Assembly (NCBI GenBank): GCA_024195265.1
Contig: JAJLRJ010000005.1
Location: 39,270,707 to 39,334,706 of the forward strand
Reading direction: 5' to 3'
DNA from: Dendrophyllia cribrosa
Taxonomy: Eukaryota > Cnidaria > Anthozoa > Scleractinia > Dendrophylliidae
Length of the DNA stretch: 64,000 nucleotides
The first letter of the stretch is position 1. Each line of letters opens with the position of its first letter. Under the pieces are notes generated by a model that worked only from the letters and a program-made list of their open reading frames with translations, did no database searches and was not told the DNA's origin. Positions 23,350 through 35,900 of the stretch are shown here, piece by piece. Both the position numbers and the translations under genes were made by a program.

Positions 23350-23611
23350 ATTAGGTTTTCAATTGAGTATCCAAAGTAACTTCGCGATTGCTTTGGTTTT
23401 GCATTGCTACGCTTTGTGATTGGCTTAAAAATCTGGCGCCAATTTATCATCCAATCAGAAGTAAAACCAAAACGCAATCGTGACTTGCTCGCACGCGTTT
23501 TCCCGCGCTTGTCGCCGGCGACATGTCTTTGCTTCGAACTCTGATTGGCTCATTCGATTGTCTGCGTCTACTTTGGCTTTGGTTATTACGACACTCAAGT
23601 GCAAACCGCTC
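23350..23611 (-). mobile_element. CCAAT-rich 285-bp MITE family, copy 1
   Basis: A diverged, reverse-oriented copy of the element intact at 60224-60505: GGTTTTCAATTGAGTAT, TTGTGATTGGCTTAAAAATC, AAGTAAAACCAAAAC, TCTGATTGGCTCATT, ACGACACTCAAGTGCAAACC. The left terminus is decayed; the right ends CGCTC next to TA. Confidence 0.75.
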
Positions 23612-23619
23612 TAAAATCA

Positions 23620-24546
23620 CAACTAAATCATGCTAAAATTGACCTACAATGTGATCTGTAGGGGATCTCGGAGTAACATGGGCCCCAGAGGTGAGGCGTG
23701 CATGGCCCACCGGCGTGTGGACACGCCCTGACGCCCACCATCCCTGTCCCAGCTATGGGTAAATAGCAAGGGCAGGAGGGGCTCAACAGCCTTGGTTGGC
23801 CACCCTCCAAGAAGAAGAATACTCCAACTAAACCAGCCACCCGTAGGGCCAGTCACCCACCTGTGGTTACCAATCTACTGACTCCGAAAGCCAAAAGCCA
23901 AGCCAAGTGTGAGTGTGTAATGTGCAAAATGACGTAGCATATGACTTGGGTGACAAAGCCAACGAGAATTTAAACAGGTTTGGGTTTTCAGTTCCAAAAA
24001 TAATGCGAGTGCAAAACACTTCCACGTTTATGTTTCCTATCAGGCTACAGCACTCCAATACAAGCAGAGTATGATGACGCCACTCATGCACCGTGGTACA
24101 AGAATGGGGTGGTTGCAGCCCCTCCCCTGGGTGTTTGCTATGTGTTACAATATATCGGAAATATTTTACCTCTTATTGATATCCTGTGATGTGCTCTACA
24201 ATATGAGTTAAATATTATGGGTTAAGGCGTTGCTGGGAGTCCGTGACGTCATTCAACTTTATCAAAAAAATGCGGAAATTGCAAATAGTTTTTGCTTGAG
24301 TTGTAAAATATGAAACAGTTAAACACTTTACTGCTTTTGGTGGCGTTTTAAACTTTTTTCTCCAGAAAAAGGTGAAAAACACGCATGTTTATTCAAACTA
24401 TGGCTTGACCTCATGCTTCGGCGGTGGGGGGGGGGGGAGGGTTAAAAAAAATTGCCATCTGTTGGGGTGTGTGGATTTTTTCGTGAATAATTCATTGTAC
24501 ACAGTACAGGTTGCATGAGATCTAGTAACACAGGAATACCAATTCT
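23620..24546. other. No gene; 3' flank of gene A
   Basis: 23640-23870 is unusually GC-rich (GAGGCGTGCATGGCCCACCG) and unlike its surroundings, perhaps a fragment of an unrecognised repeat. 24421-24437 is a G-rich tract. The right part is presumably gene A 3' UTR; I see no clear AATAAA close to the stop on the minus strand. Confidence 0.35.
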
Positions 24547-24915
24547 TTATCTTAACCCCACACTAATCAGTCGGCTGTTCAGTGGTCTGAAGCCATTAGT
24601 ATTGAAGGCAACTCCGCCATAACCACTTGAAGTTGATGCCGCTGATCGAAAGTAGGGAGAGTTGAAGTCAGCACACCAATAAAAACATTGTTTAAAGCAG
24701 TTATTTGTGTAGCCCGATATGAAGAAGCCAGTGTAGAAAGCGTCGTCACAGATCAGAAGCTGATATTCATAACTTGTATTGGCTATTCCACCCCCTTCAA
24801 ATACTTCTGGCAATGGCGATCCATAATTTCCCGTGGCGATAAGAGTGGAACTCATCTTGTACGTGAAGAACGCTTTTTGTCCCGTTGTTTCGTCCACAAA
24901 AAGAATCTCGCGAAA
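24547..24915 (-). CDS. Gene A exon 8: fibrinogen-like domain, C-terminal half
   Basis: The acceptor CTCCTGCAG precedes TTTCGCGAG; 122 residues then a stop. It starts [20 protein letters not shown] and includes [31 protein letters not shown], the Cys-rich NNCFKQCFYWC and the closing RLISVGLR. It lacks the GW.R.DG signature of vertebrate fibrinogen domains, so it belongs to a divergent cnidarian type. Confidence 0.85.
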   Translation of the reverse strand, partial: FREILFVDETTGQKAFFTYKMSSTLIATGNYGSPLPEVFEGGGIANTSYEYQLLICDDAFYTGFFISGYTNNCFKQCFYWCADFNSPYFRSAASTSSGYGGVAFNTNGFRPLNSRLISVGLR

Positions 24916-26462
24916 CTGCAGGAGAAGAAAATGAATTAACGTCAAGGCTGAAATAACCTGTGAACAGGCTTCTTTTTGAGGAATTGGGTTAGGTTAAAAT
25001 CGGCGAGCGAAGCGAGGACTGGGGAAGAGGGAAAGGGCGGTGCCGCCCCTTCTCTCTTCCCCAGTCCGCGCTCGGCTCGCTTCGCTTGCCGATTTTAACC
25101 TAACCCAATTCCCCAAAAAGAAGCCTGTTCACAGGAAAAGCTGAAATAATCAGCGCGTTCAAATATCTAATCCTTTGCTTGATTTTCGGATCGAAATAAA
25201 ACCTTTTTTATCGTATACGATAACTGTTTTCCGTCTTTGGGTTGTTAATGAAAAGCCGTGAATGATCGTGAATATAAAATGGCGACCATGGACTTCTGGT
25301 CTGACTTCAACCTTGAAAAAGAGTGATTGATGGATATGTCAATCCATCAATTTATCACTCCAAGTTCAGTCAAGGGAAAATAATTAAGGAACAGAGAAGG
25401 AATATCAGGGCATTGGCTGGGATTCACTAAAGCTTTTTTTAGACGTCGTGTAAAACGGAAGACAGTTTCCCGGGTGTCGATTTCAGGAAGATTAATTTTG
25501 TAATTAAATTCTTACGGCTTTCCGTGTTACTCTGTTGACGGATCGGAATGACTGGGGAGATTAAAATATCAAATGACTGGTTCCCGAGTCGGGGGGGGGG
25601 GGGGGGGGGGGGGGGGGGAAGGGGGTGAGGGGGTGAGGGGGTGAGGGGTGGGGAAACTCCCATATAAAAATGACGGGGGCGCTCGTCGGAAATTTTCGAA
25701 AAGCACCCTAAAAAGTACCAGAATATTGTTTGATGGGCGTAGCTCAAATGAATTTTTACCCCCTAAGAGGTGCCAATTCTTAAACAACACATGTCATATT
25801 CTGGGCTTAATACCCTAAAAGGTACTGCGATAATTCCAACGGGGGTCATTTTGAATGTTAGCACCCTAAGAGGTACCAATGTATACATTTTGACCCCTAA
25901 AAGGTACGACGAGCACCCCCGTCATTTTTATATGGGAGTCCTCCCCCCCCCGGGACTGGTTTAGATGCGTTAATCGATCAGTAACAAAACCATTGTAAAC
26001 AATAAGTCAACCACATCAAATTTACTGGTCACGTGAACAATTAAGTGCTGCGAATAGCGGTTTCGCCCGTAAATTATCTAGTGTTGTAGAGGAAACACTG
26101 TTCACCTGAATGTTGTTACAATCAGTTCTGTAGCCATTTGCTCCATAAGGCAGATTTTCGTCATACGTCACTTCCGCTGTTAGTTGCACAAAGTTGTCGG
26201 TTGTGTAACACATGACCCATCCACCACCAAATGATGTCATATCACAAAAGGCTAAGAATTTGCTGAGCCCGCTGTCAGGCTGTAACCAGTACATTCCATC
26301 AGGAGCATACGGAAATGTTGTTTTAATCTCTTGGCAGCTCTTTGCTTATTTGAACAAAAAAGCAATGATATGTTATTTTATTTTAGTGTAGATAATTGCT
26401 TATACTTAATTGTAATGCGCATCTGATCATTTTCATGAATTTTGCGCAATATAAATTATTAA

Positions 26463-26495
<33 letters not shown>

Positions 26496-29400
26496 ATGTT
26501 ACATTAAAATAAGCACAGCAGTACTTTTCTGTGCTTCAATGTTAAAATGAAGCTACAAATCATAAAGTTGCTGTGACCAGTCCGCCGGACAATTAGCCTG
26601 TTCCAAGCGTTCAGATAGTTGGGAGCGCAGGTCGATGAGGCACAAGAAGACAAAATATTGCGAATGTTGACGGAGGGGGATTGGGGTTTGCATATGACGT
26701 CATAGAAAATTAAAAATCTAAACTTTACATCCTACAAAGGTGTTTCTAACATGGTATGTGGGTACCAGTGTTACAATCCTTCAGAAAAAGTTTCAGGTTT
26801 TAACGATGTTTTGCTTCCGAATTTTAAAGATATCAAATGTGTCACGCAATTTGCACGTTATTTCTGCAGATAAGCGGTGAAGATTAGCAAAATTGAACCA
26901 GTTGAAAGTTATTTCTGCATTATAGATGCTTATAAGACGATTTAATGGAACTTATAGTGAATCCAATATTTTGTGATGAGATTTTGGGTGTAATTAAGAC
27001 TTCGAAGTTTTGGCCGCCATGTTGGAGGCACCAAGATGGCCGCTCAATACATTTCTTGCTAAAAATGTCTAATACTCTTTCGCCTAGAACTCTTGAACGA
27101 AATGCTCTTGCACTTCAAAATGTGGCCCAGATGTGTAGTTTTAAACTCTCTACAATTCTATAAATATTTGGGAATCTAAATCTGCTTTCTAATGCTTCTG
27201 AATTTTGATATGATTTAAGTGGGAACACCTAATAGGCGTTTCTCTCCCATTTTTCTCCACTCGCAACTTTCTTCTTCCCATAACTCCCCACCATCTGAAA
27301 GCCTGCAACAGGCTACCGGACAATACGAAAATCTAGTTACTACTTTGCATTAACGTTATATCAAGTTTTCGTTCAATTATTTTTTGCCACAAAAAGAATT
27401 ACCGCTACTATCAAGAGCCTGAGTTTTGTTCATTAAACTATAAAAGACGACGACGTTGTGCGTTTGATAAATTTGATGCATTTACTTTACACTTTACCTT
27501 CAACGATCTGACATTCGTATGAGCCCTCATTGTTGATACATATCTCACCCAGCAGCGGACAGATATTCTGATTATTTTGGCACTCGTCGATGTCTGCAGA
27601 ACGGAGAAAGCATTTGAACAAAGGTGAAAATTAATAATAATAAAAATAGTAATAATAATAATAATATTGAAAATTTATATAGCGCTACTTTCCATGATAA
27701 TGATCAAGTGCGCTTTACATGCATGAAACCTAAGCTAGCCCTAAAACATATTTAAAAATTTACAATGGTCAGGCTTAAAGTTAAAAAATAAAATTAATTA
27801 AAAATAATTAAATTTAAAAAGGTTAAAAAGTAAAAACATGGTATTTACATCAATAAAAAGCTAACTTAAAATAATGTGTCTTTAACAACAACAAAAAAAA
27901 GGCTTGATAATGCGAACCTGTACTCTAAACCTGTGTTCACATTAGGACGAAACATATTGAGAGTAAAACATGTTCCCGGCGCCCTCCCACTGAACATATT
28001 CGGTGCTTCATTTCATCATGTTTCATGCCTGGTTCTATAATTTATGCGATTCTACGGAACACTCATAAAGTCTTTATAATTACACTTAAATAACTAAAAT
28101 GGAGCTCGAAGTTGCTGTTTCATGATTTTGTGGTTCAATCTCACTTGTCAAGACCTTCGGAAACGAAGGGCCTTGCAGTGTTAAGTGATCGAGGAGACGG
28201 CATTTGCGCTGTTTTGTCTGGCTTAGATCAAAACTACCTCGTAAGGTAACTTCAATCATGCTCAGAATAAGCATGTTTCGATCAATCACGATCATGATTC
28301 GCGCAATGAACCGCCTGATGATTTAACACTTTTGCCGAGTAAAACATGTTTCATTCGTGACGTGACATGTTTCGCTGACGTGACACTGTTTCGCTGTAGT
28401 GTAAACGCAATGCAATGAATGCTTCGCCGACTTTTCAGTGTCATGTGACTTACCCGTGTTGCAGTTTGGCCCGGTAAATCCAGCGGTACACAGACACTGG
28501 AAAGTTTCTTGGGTCAAGGCAAGGCAGGAAGCGTTGTTTAGACATGGATTCGATGAGCAGCCATTCTATAAATCGACAAGAAGAATATAGAAACTTTCAC
28601 CGAATAGCCTGTCTGCGGTGTCTTTGTTTTCTCATAAGATCGTCGAGCCAGCGACGTAAAAAAGCAGGGATCTATACGAGCGCCTGTGTAAAGAGGGAAA
28701 TGGTGCCCATGACTTAACATGCAAAACTAAGAATGACACAGTACCTGTCCCAGGAGGCAGTTGAATTACAATCCAACCCTATTTACGGATTAATTTCCCA
28801 ATTCTACGTAATCATACGTTTATTGAACCTTTGCATGGGCCACTGTTTTCACATCTCTGTACCAAAGCTATCGTCTTTTATTAGGTGATAAACGAGGGTG
28901 CACAATACGTTTGGCGGGATGCGGGATCTGGCCTATTTTGAGGACGGGATTCGGGATACGAGTTAAAAACAGTAACGGGAAGCGGGATTTTAACTACGAG
29001 CGGGAGCGAGATTTCGCGTTTTTGAGGGCTCGGGATGCGGGAATCCTGAGGTATAGTATCGCGGGATACGGGATTTCAATCTGAACGTGACCTCATGAAT
29101 TGACTGAATTGGCTAGCATGCAAAGGTCTACATATGGAGCCTTTATGTATAGCTGTATCGACTTTCAGGTAATTTAAAAAGAAAATGACGGCAGGATCGG
29201 GATTTCTACGTAAAAAGAGGCGGGATGGCGGGATGACTAGGGAAAAATGGGCGGGAAGGCGGGAACTGAGAACCCTATTGTGGACCCTCATTAACGGTAC
29301 ATTCCCCATCGTCAATTTTCCAGGTATGTCTGCCTAACGTTTGCTTCATCACAGCTAACTTTCTTTTTGCTATTTTAAAGTCCCGCTTCTCCTCGCCCGA

Positions 29401-32400
29401 GACCACCCGACAATCCTTCACGCTATAGAATTTGTTCCAATACTAGTAGCTTCCCCTAGTTAACGTTTCTGGAATGAGTAATATCGTACCTTTGTCCCTC
29501 TGTATATGTAACCAGGCTTGGGCTCCAAATCACCAGGGTGTCGCACGTGATCTGAACTGCTGAGCTCGCATGTGTGTTCATTAAAGGGTAAAGGCCCCAG
29601 GTTATAAGAAACACACTTAGGCTCCCTATAACACCTAATCTCACATTGATCTTTGTTTTTCACTCGGAGCGTTTTAATCACGTGACCAACTAGGACTTTG
29701 TCAGAGATATGAGGTAGGTAGAGCAATTGCCGGCATACATCTGGAAAAACAAATAATCAGACAAAATATGCGGCCTGTCAATAAAATTGCATTTCTGGAA
29801 ATAAAATATAGACGGCGTGTTGTATGAGTCGATTATTGGTCAGATGAAAAACGTAACCGTCATCAAAAATTAACGTTAGCTGCCACAAGCATTCAGAATA
29901 GCTCAGTGATGTTTAAAATCTTTCCTGAAGTGGTTATTTTTCCTTGACTAATTCTCAGGGCTTGGCTACAATTATGCCTACAAATCCAAAGAGATTTAGG
30001 GTTCATTGTAGGATACGGGGATAAATATAATTCCACCCCAGGTGATGGGCATTAGTTTTTATCCCGGCGATAAACAGAATGATCTTCAGGGGGTTCAGTT
30101 AGAAATTGTATCGAGCTGAGCTTTCACAATAGTATAAAAACGCATGCTACAAGATGCAAAAATTCGTGGTGAGGACCAACAATTTTAAGCTAAAAGCAGA
30201 CCTTAATTAATATCTGACTGTCGTTAAGTGTTATAGCTGTGTTGTTTTGACAACAATCAAACAAAACAAAACTGACAACCGTGCTCTACGAAAAATGCAC
30301 ACTGTAGGTGTTTCATTATTTATTTTATTATGAGTCCACCTGGTGAAACTAAGTCCATTTTCAAAAAGTTGATGAATTTGTTGTAGTTTAAATTTTTTGG
30401 TGCAAAATGTTTTAACCCTATTCAGCCTGGGCTTTTTTTGAGTTTCTGAGCCTGGGGGTGAAAGGCTATGACAATGAAACCAAGAGGGTACATAGTACGT
30501 CCAAAACTGTCTCCTTTGCGGTCCGCACAATGGAGCGATGACGTCATATGACGTAGTTATTAGGTAATTAGTTATACGGCTCCGCCATCTTGGATTTCTG
30601 AAAATTTTTAAAATCTCTTAAAAACCTTCCAAATTCACTCAAAATTAATCAAAACCAATAAATAAACGCTAAATGACGTAAAAATATAAAAGTTATACCA
30701 ATAAACATTGTTTTTCTTCATTCAAAGGTATAAATATGCAAATTTCCAAAAACATGGCTGTCAAAATCTTGTTGCCATGGAAACGTCAAGTCACGTGAGC
30801 AAAAAATTGTCATATGAAATTGTTGCCAGATAAATTTTAGGAAAAGTCACAAAGTTTAATGGCGTTTGAATACATATTAAAGAAGTTATGAGTGTTGAAA
30901 GTTAGCGCGGGCACTTTGTGCCCCCCCCCCCCCCCCCCAGGCCGAATAGGGTTAAGGTGATTGATTACTTTAATTTAGTACCTGCAGCACAGCCATATAG
31001 TTCCACCCTCATCGATATATGCCCATGCCAAGTTACCACACGAAAACGAATGTAATGTGCCATGATTGGTGGATTAAGGTCATGAGTAACAACAGTATCC
31101 TTATCTGTGTTACCAGAAAAAACCTCAAAGGCGATAAAATAAGACAAAAACGTTATTTGGTATTTTCTAGAGCCCCTCTCTTAACCAGTACACATTGCCC
31201 GCCTACCCGTTTTCAGCGGCCAATAGGATTCCATCGGAAGTTTCATTAAAATTTAGAAAGCCTGTTTGCAGTAACAGTTTTCTTACCGGTGACAAAAACG
31301 AAAAATTAAATGGTAAATGCTGAGCTCGGTGTAGTAATAAAATGAGAAAGATAAAATGTTTATGATGTCGCGAGCGTGGTACATATTTTTATAACAAAGG
31401 TCTTTAAAGGGGCTATATCACACTTGTCACCATTTTTAACGTTATTTTAAAAACTAAAAGACATATTTATATCGGTGGAAACGCAAAAAAAATTAATTAT
31501 GGTCCAGTTTTGTTTAAAATTGCTTTACGAGTATAATGAAACTATAGACAAGTGTCTTTGACATCACTACAGATGGCCAGGATGGAAGTGGATTGCAACT
31601 TAAAAAAAATGGCCAATTTTTTCAAGTTTGTTCAATATGTTTTGGAAACTTTGTTTAAAAGTGATAATTATTGTTTATTCTTTCTACAATAATTTATTTC
31701 ATATCTTGTTCTTGGTGTTTTAAGAGCATTTTGTGTTTGAAGGAAGATGCTCAGTTTTAATTCTGGTACAGTGAAACAAAAACATAAAAACTGCCATGAC
31801 AGAGCCCCTTTAAGGGACCATATATCACCAACAACAACAACGACAACAACAATTTATTTTTTGTACAACAATACAAGAGTTGGGTGGTTTGGTTTGCCCT
31901 GCAAATAGCTGGAAAGCTAATCGTGGCGGGGGCAAAACAAGTACATGAATAATAAAACCTTATACTATTACAAAGCCTTACAGATTGCACTAGAAATATA
32001 TAAAACACAGAATTTAAGTGGTCTAATTAACACTGCGCTTACTGACGTACAATGCGTTAAGACAAGGAGTCTCTGACTATAGCAAATAAGTGTATCTATA
32101 CACTATAGCAAGTGTATCCCATTTCTAACATCAATTCGAAAAGTCCAATAGAATATTTGTATCAGTGAAAACCTGCATGAAAACAATGCTTCAGTGTTGT
32201 CACTTTTTGCTCTATTAGCTAGTGCACTGAAACTATAATATAAATAATATTATACAATGAACTGAATACTGCGTGCTCTGTGATTGGTCGTTGCCTATGA
32301 TCTATCAGAGTACAGACGCACGGCTGACGTCATAGAAAAATAGTTTGCTTTGTTTTGTCCAACATTGCGCACAGTTTTGAAAATGTTTGCGAGATTATTC

Positions 32401-32853
32401 TGGATTGAGCAAGTGAAAGCCACGAAAAATGTTTAGCAGGAGCTGTTTGCGAGCAAAAAAAAGAAGAAACCAAGACGATAAGTATTCTTGGCGACTTGAA
32501 AAATACGGCTAAACTGGAACAAATCTTCGAACAGTCAGTCGAGCGCTGCGAGGCAAGTTCATAATTTTGCTTTTTTTACTTTTCTGTTCATTGTATAAAA
32601 CAAATAGATTCCACTTTGCTGTGTGTCTGTTCAGTTATAGATTACAGAAGACGTCAAAATGTGGTAAGAACATCAGTGACACACTCGCCTGCGGCTCGTT
32701 TGCCACTTTTTTGTTCTTACCACATTTTGGCGTCATCTGTGATCTATAACTGAACAGACACACGGCAAAATGGAATCTATTTGTTAAGCTTTGGATATGG
32801 ATGATTCGGATGGAAATAGATTGCATGGATGACGATAGATAGATTTTATCATC

Positions 32854-32903
<50 letters not shown>

Positions 32904-35900
32904 CATCATCACCATCATCATCGACCTGTTCAATTGATATAGTGATGAAAACGTTTTGGACATTGTTATGCATTACCTTGTCAGTCGTTTGTCCTTGTTC
33001 CCTGTAGTATTGGAAGTTCACTCCATCATCACTGTATTGGAGTTTGTACGTTTTTACCCATTGTGAGTGAATTCCGTTTCTTCCTTGCGTTGCTACTTTT
33101 GTCACTTTGCTGTATCTTCCTAGTTCAATCTGCAGCCATTGATTACCATCACTTGTAAGAGCACACCAAGCACCTTCTTTTGATCCATCTTGTTCATTGT
33201 TTAGACGGGCACGAGTTATGCCATGATTGGCATTATATTCTGAGGAGGCACTTAATTGTCCATCAGTGATTGCACCGTTTTCCATGCCGAGAGCTCCTTG
33301 GCATCCTAAATGTTTTATTAATATGAATATGTGGTCATTTCCTCGAATATCGATCTCCTGCGTATGTGCGCGTAGACACTATGGTCACTATGCAATATAA
33401 AAACTAAAGACCGTCTGCTTTAGTCTTTTTTTCTCTCGCTCTCGCTCTCGCTCTCGCTCCCTTTTCCTTTTCTCTCTCTTGTCTGTAACTTTAGGACTTT
33501 TCGGGATTATAGAAAGCCTTGTTCGACCTTGTTGTAGGTAGTGAAATTGCTAATTTTCTTCAGCCACGTTTTCAAAAATTCAGCTTAGTATCTCAAGCAA
33601 ACGTTGTGAAATGTTCTAGAACACGCCTGACTTTGACCAGAAATTGCCTTTTTGCGCTTTTTCCGATCATTGCATGCCATATTATCGAAATATTAAATCA
33701 GCAAGCGTTGTGAAATGTTCTAGAACACTCTGAATTTGGCCAGAAATTGCCTTTTTGCGCTTTTCCCGATCATTGCGTGCCATATTATCGAAATATCTAG
33801 CTGGATTTTTGAAAACCATGTCCCTCTAAGTAAGTTAGCGTCTGGGAGTTTGTTTCTCGGCCTTGTTTTTCTTTTGTCGTTCAAAAGCAATCTCTAAAGT
33901 CCACAATATAAAAACAAAAGACTGCTGCTAGTCTTTTTTTTCTCTCGCTCTCGCTCTCGCTCCCTTTGGCCTTTTCTCTTTCTTGTCTGTGATGTTCGGG
34001 CTATTCGGGGTCAGAAAGCCTTGTTCGAGATTGTTGTAGTAAAATTGCTGTACTTTTTATCAGCCACATTTTCAAACATTCAGCTATAATATATAAATAC
34101 CGTAAACAGACTCAAAAATTAGAACTTGTAAACCACATGTCTCCATAATTGGCTCTGAGAGTGAAGGGGTTAATATTAATAGATAAACATTCCTATACAC
34201 TCATGAGATACAGTCATATATAACGAGTTTGTTACAGAAGAGACTGCAGTCCCGCTTTCCCTTCCCGCCTCTTCCCCTGAGCCCCCTGGTTCGCATTACT
34301 TTCACTCGCAGCTCGGATCGCCGATCGCGTATTTGCTCGCCCGCTAGCTCGACTATCCAGCGTGGGCCGACTGCTAGCAGTCTAGATCCTAAATGTAAAA
34401 AAGCTGAGCAGCTATGCCTAGTTATACAGTCGACAATATCTCTTTTAAAGATATCTTTAAGTTACGTAAACGAATCATTTTTCTATTATTTTAAATGATT
34501 ACCGGATATTAATTAAGCTTTCCGCAGGTTTCCGAACAACTTCGGGAAAAGTCAGGTAAGTCGAAACGCACTTTCAAATCATAGTTAGAAAATTATACGC
34601 TATCAACATCTTCACGTGTTCAAATTATTTCTTGTTTTTCAACACAATAAGTTGTTACAGCACATTTTTCAGTCTTCTAGGTGTTTTAAACCTTTTGTTG
34701 GAACAAAAGTGCAAAAACTAATATCTCCTCTCTTTTGGTAAGCTTACGCAAAGAAAATTGACTGACCTGTCCAAATACTTTTGGCTACAACTCGTATATG
34801 ATAATTAAAAGTCTTTCAGTAAGAGTTTTGAGTTCTGCCTGTAATCGAATGAGTCAACATCAGCCGAATAAAACAATATTCCTGAACGAAGTTCTGATCC
34901 ACTTGATGTAATAGATGTCTGTTTATAGCACGAGTGGCCTCTCACTCAGCCATAGAGCTAAACTATCTAGAAGTCCCTGTTACAATGTGCAGTTACGATT
35001 TCTTGTAACTGAAAGAAAATCTTGTAGTTCGCTACATATAATTTTATAATAAATAGCCGGATTTAGCCTGGCCGAAAGCTCAAACATGCGGCAATAAATT
35101 GATCAACAATGTGATATTTTAATGCAAACACGCGGAAAATGATCTTTAAAACGTTTTGTTTTTAAAAAGAGAAAAGTTTCAGGCGTTTGTATATCGGGTT
35201 GCTTTACAATGGACTGTTTTATGCTATTTTTCAGTTGTTACGCCGTGTTTTGTATTTAAAACATTCTTTTATTCTCATAAATCATTTATGGGCCAAAGTT
35301 CCTCACCGTAATATCATTGGCGATTTTATCTCCGTTTTTGGCTTGTGTTTATGGACCTCGGTCAGTTCCCAGTCCACAAAACGCGATAAACTCTTGCCAA
35401 AGAAGTTCCATTGCCTTGACTTTACACTTAGTCCTACTACTGAAGTATTGCGTAACGATGTGAGGGTTTTTCTGGTTATATCACTGCCATTGCTATGCAA
35501 GGGTTTATCAACACCTGCTCAGTCTGTCAGTCCTAGATACGAATAAAGCTACCAACTAGATAAATCCCTTTTCTGAAGACTTTCAGTCGTTTACATTAAG
35601 TTATTTATTCCGAAAAAAGGAAAACATTTTATGAATACGGCGTTTTTATCGGACGGACAGAAATTTGTTCTTTGCATAAAGATATCGATTGTTAAACAAA
35701 AAAATATGTTATGTAAGCGACTATGGATAAATATTCAACTTAAAATCTCTTCTTCCTGCTTTGAAGTTTTTTTGTAGATTCAGCTACTTTGCTTGCTGTT
35801 GGAAGAGACGTTATAAAATGTTTTATACGCAAACATATATGAATTCAGTTTATCAGACTCGGGAAGCTGCGGGAATTTCTCTTACCGATTGTTAAACCAA

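Noticed and set aside
23620..23870. Coding exon in a GC-rich patch
   Set aside because: Short frames show no motif and no matching splice partners were seen; left as unassigned repeat-like sequence.
32635..32976. C-terminal extension of the F5/8C frame with acidic run
   Set aside because: It is intron read-through past a clear GTAATG donor into the ATC microsatellite; exon 3 completes the domain.
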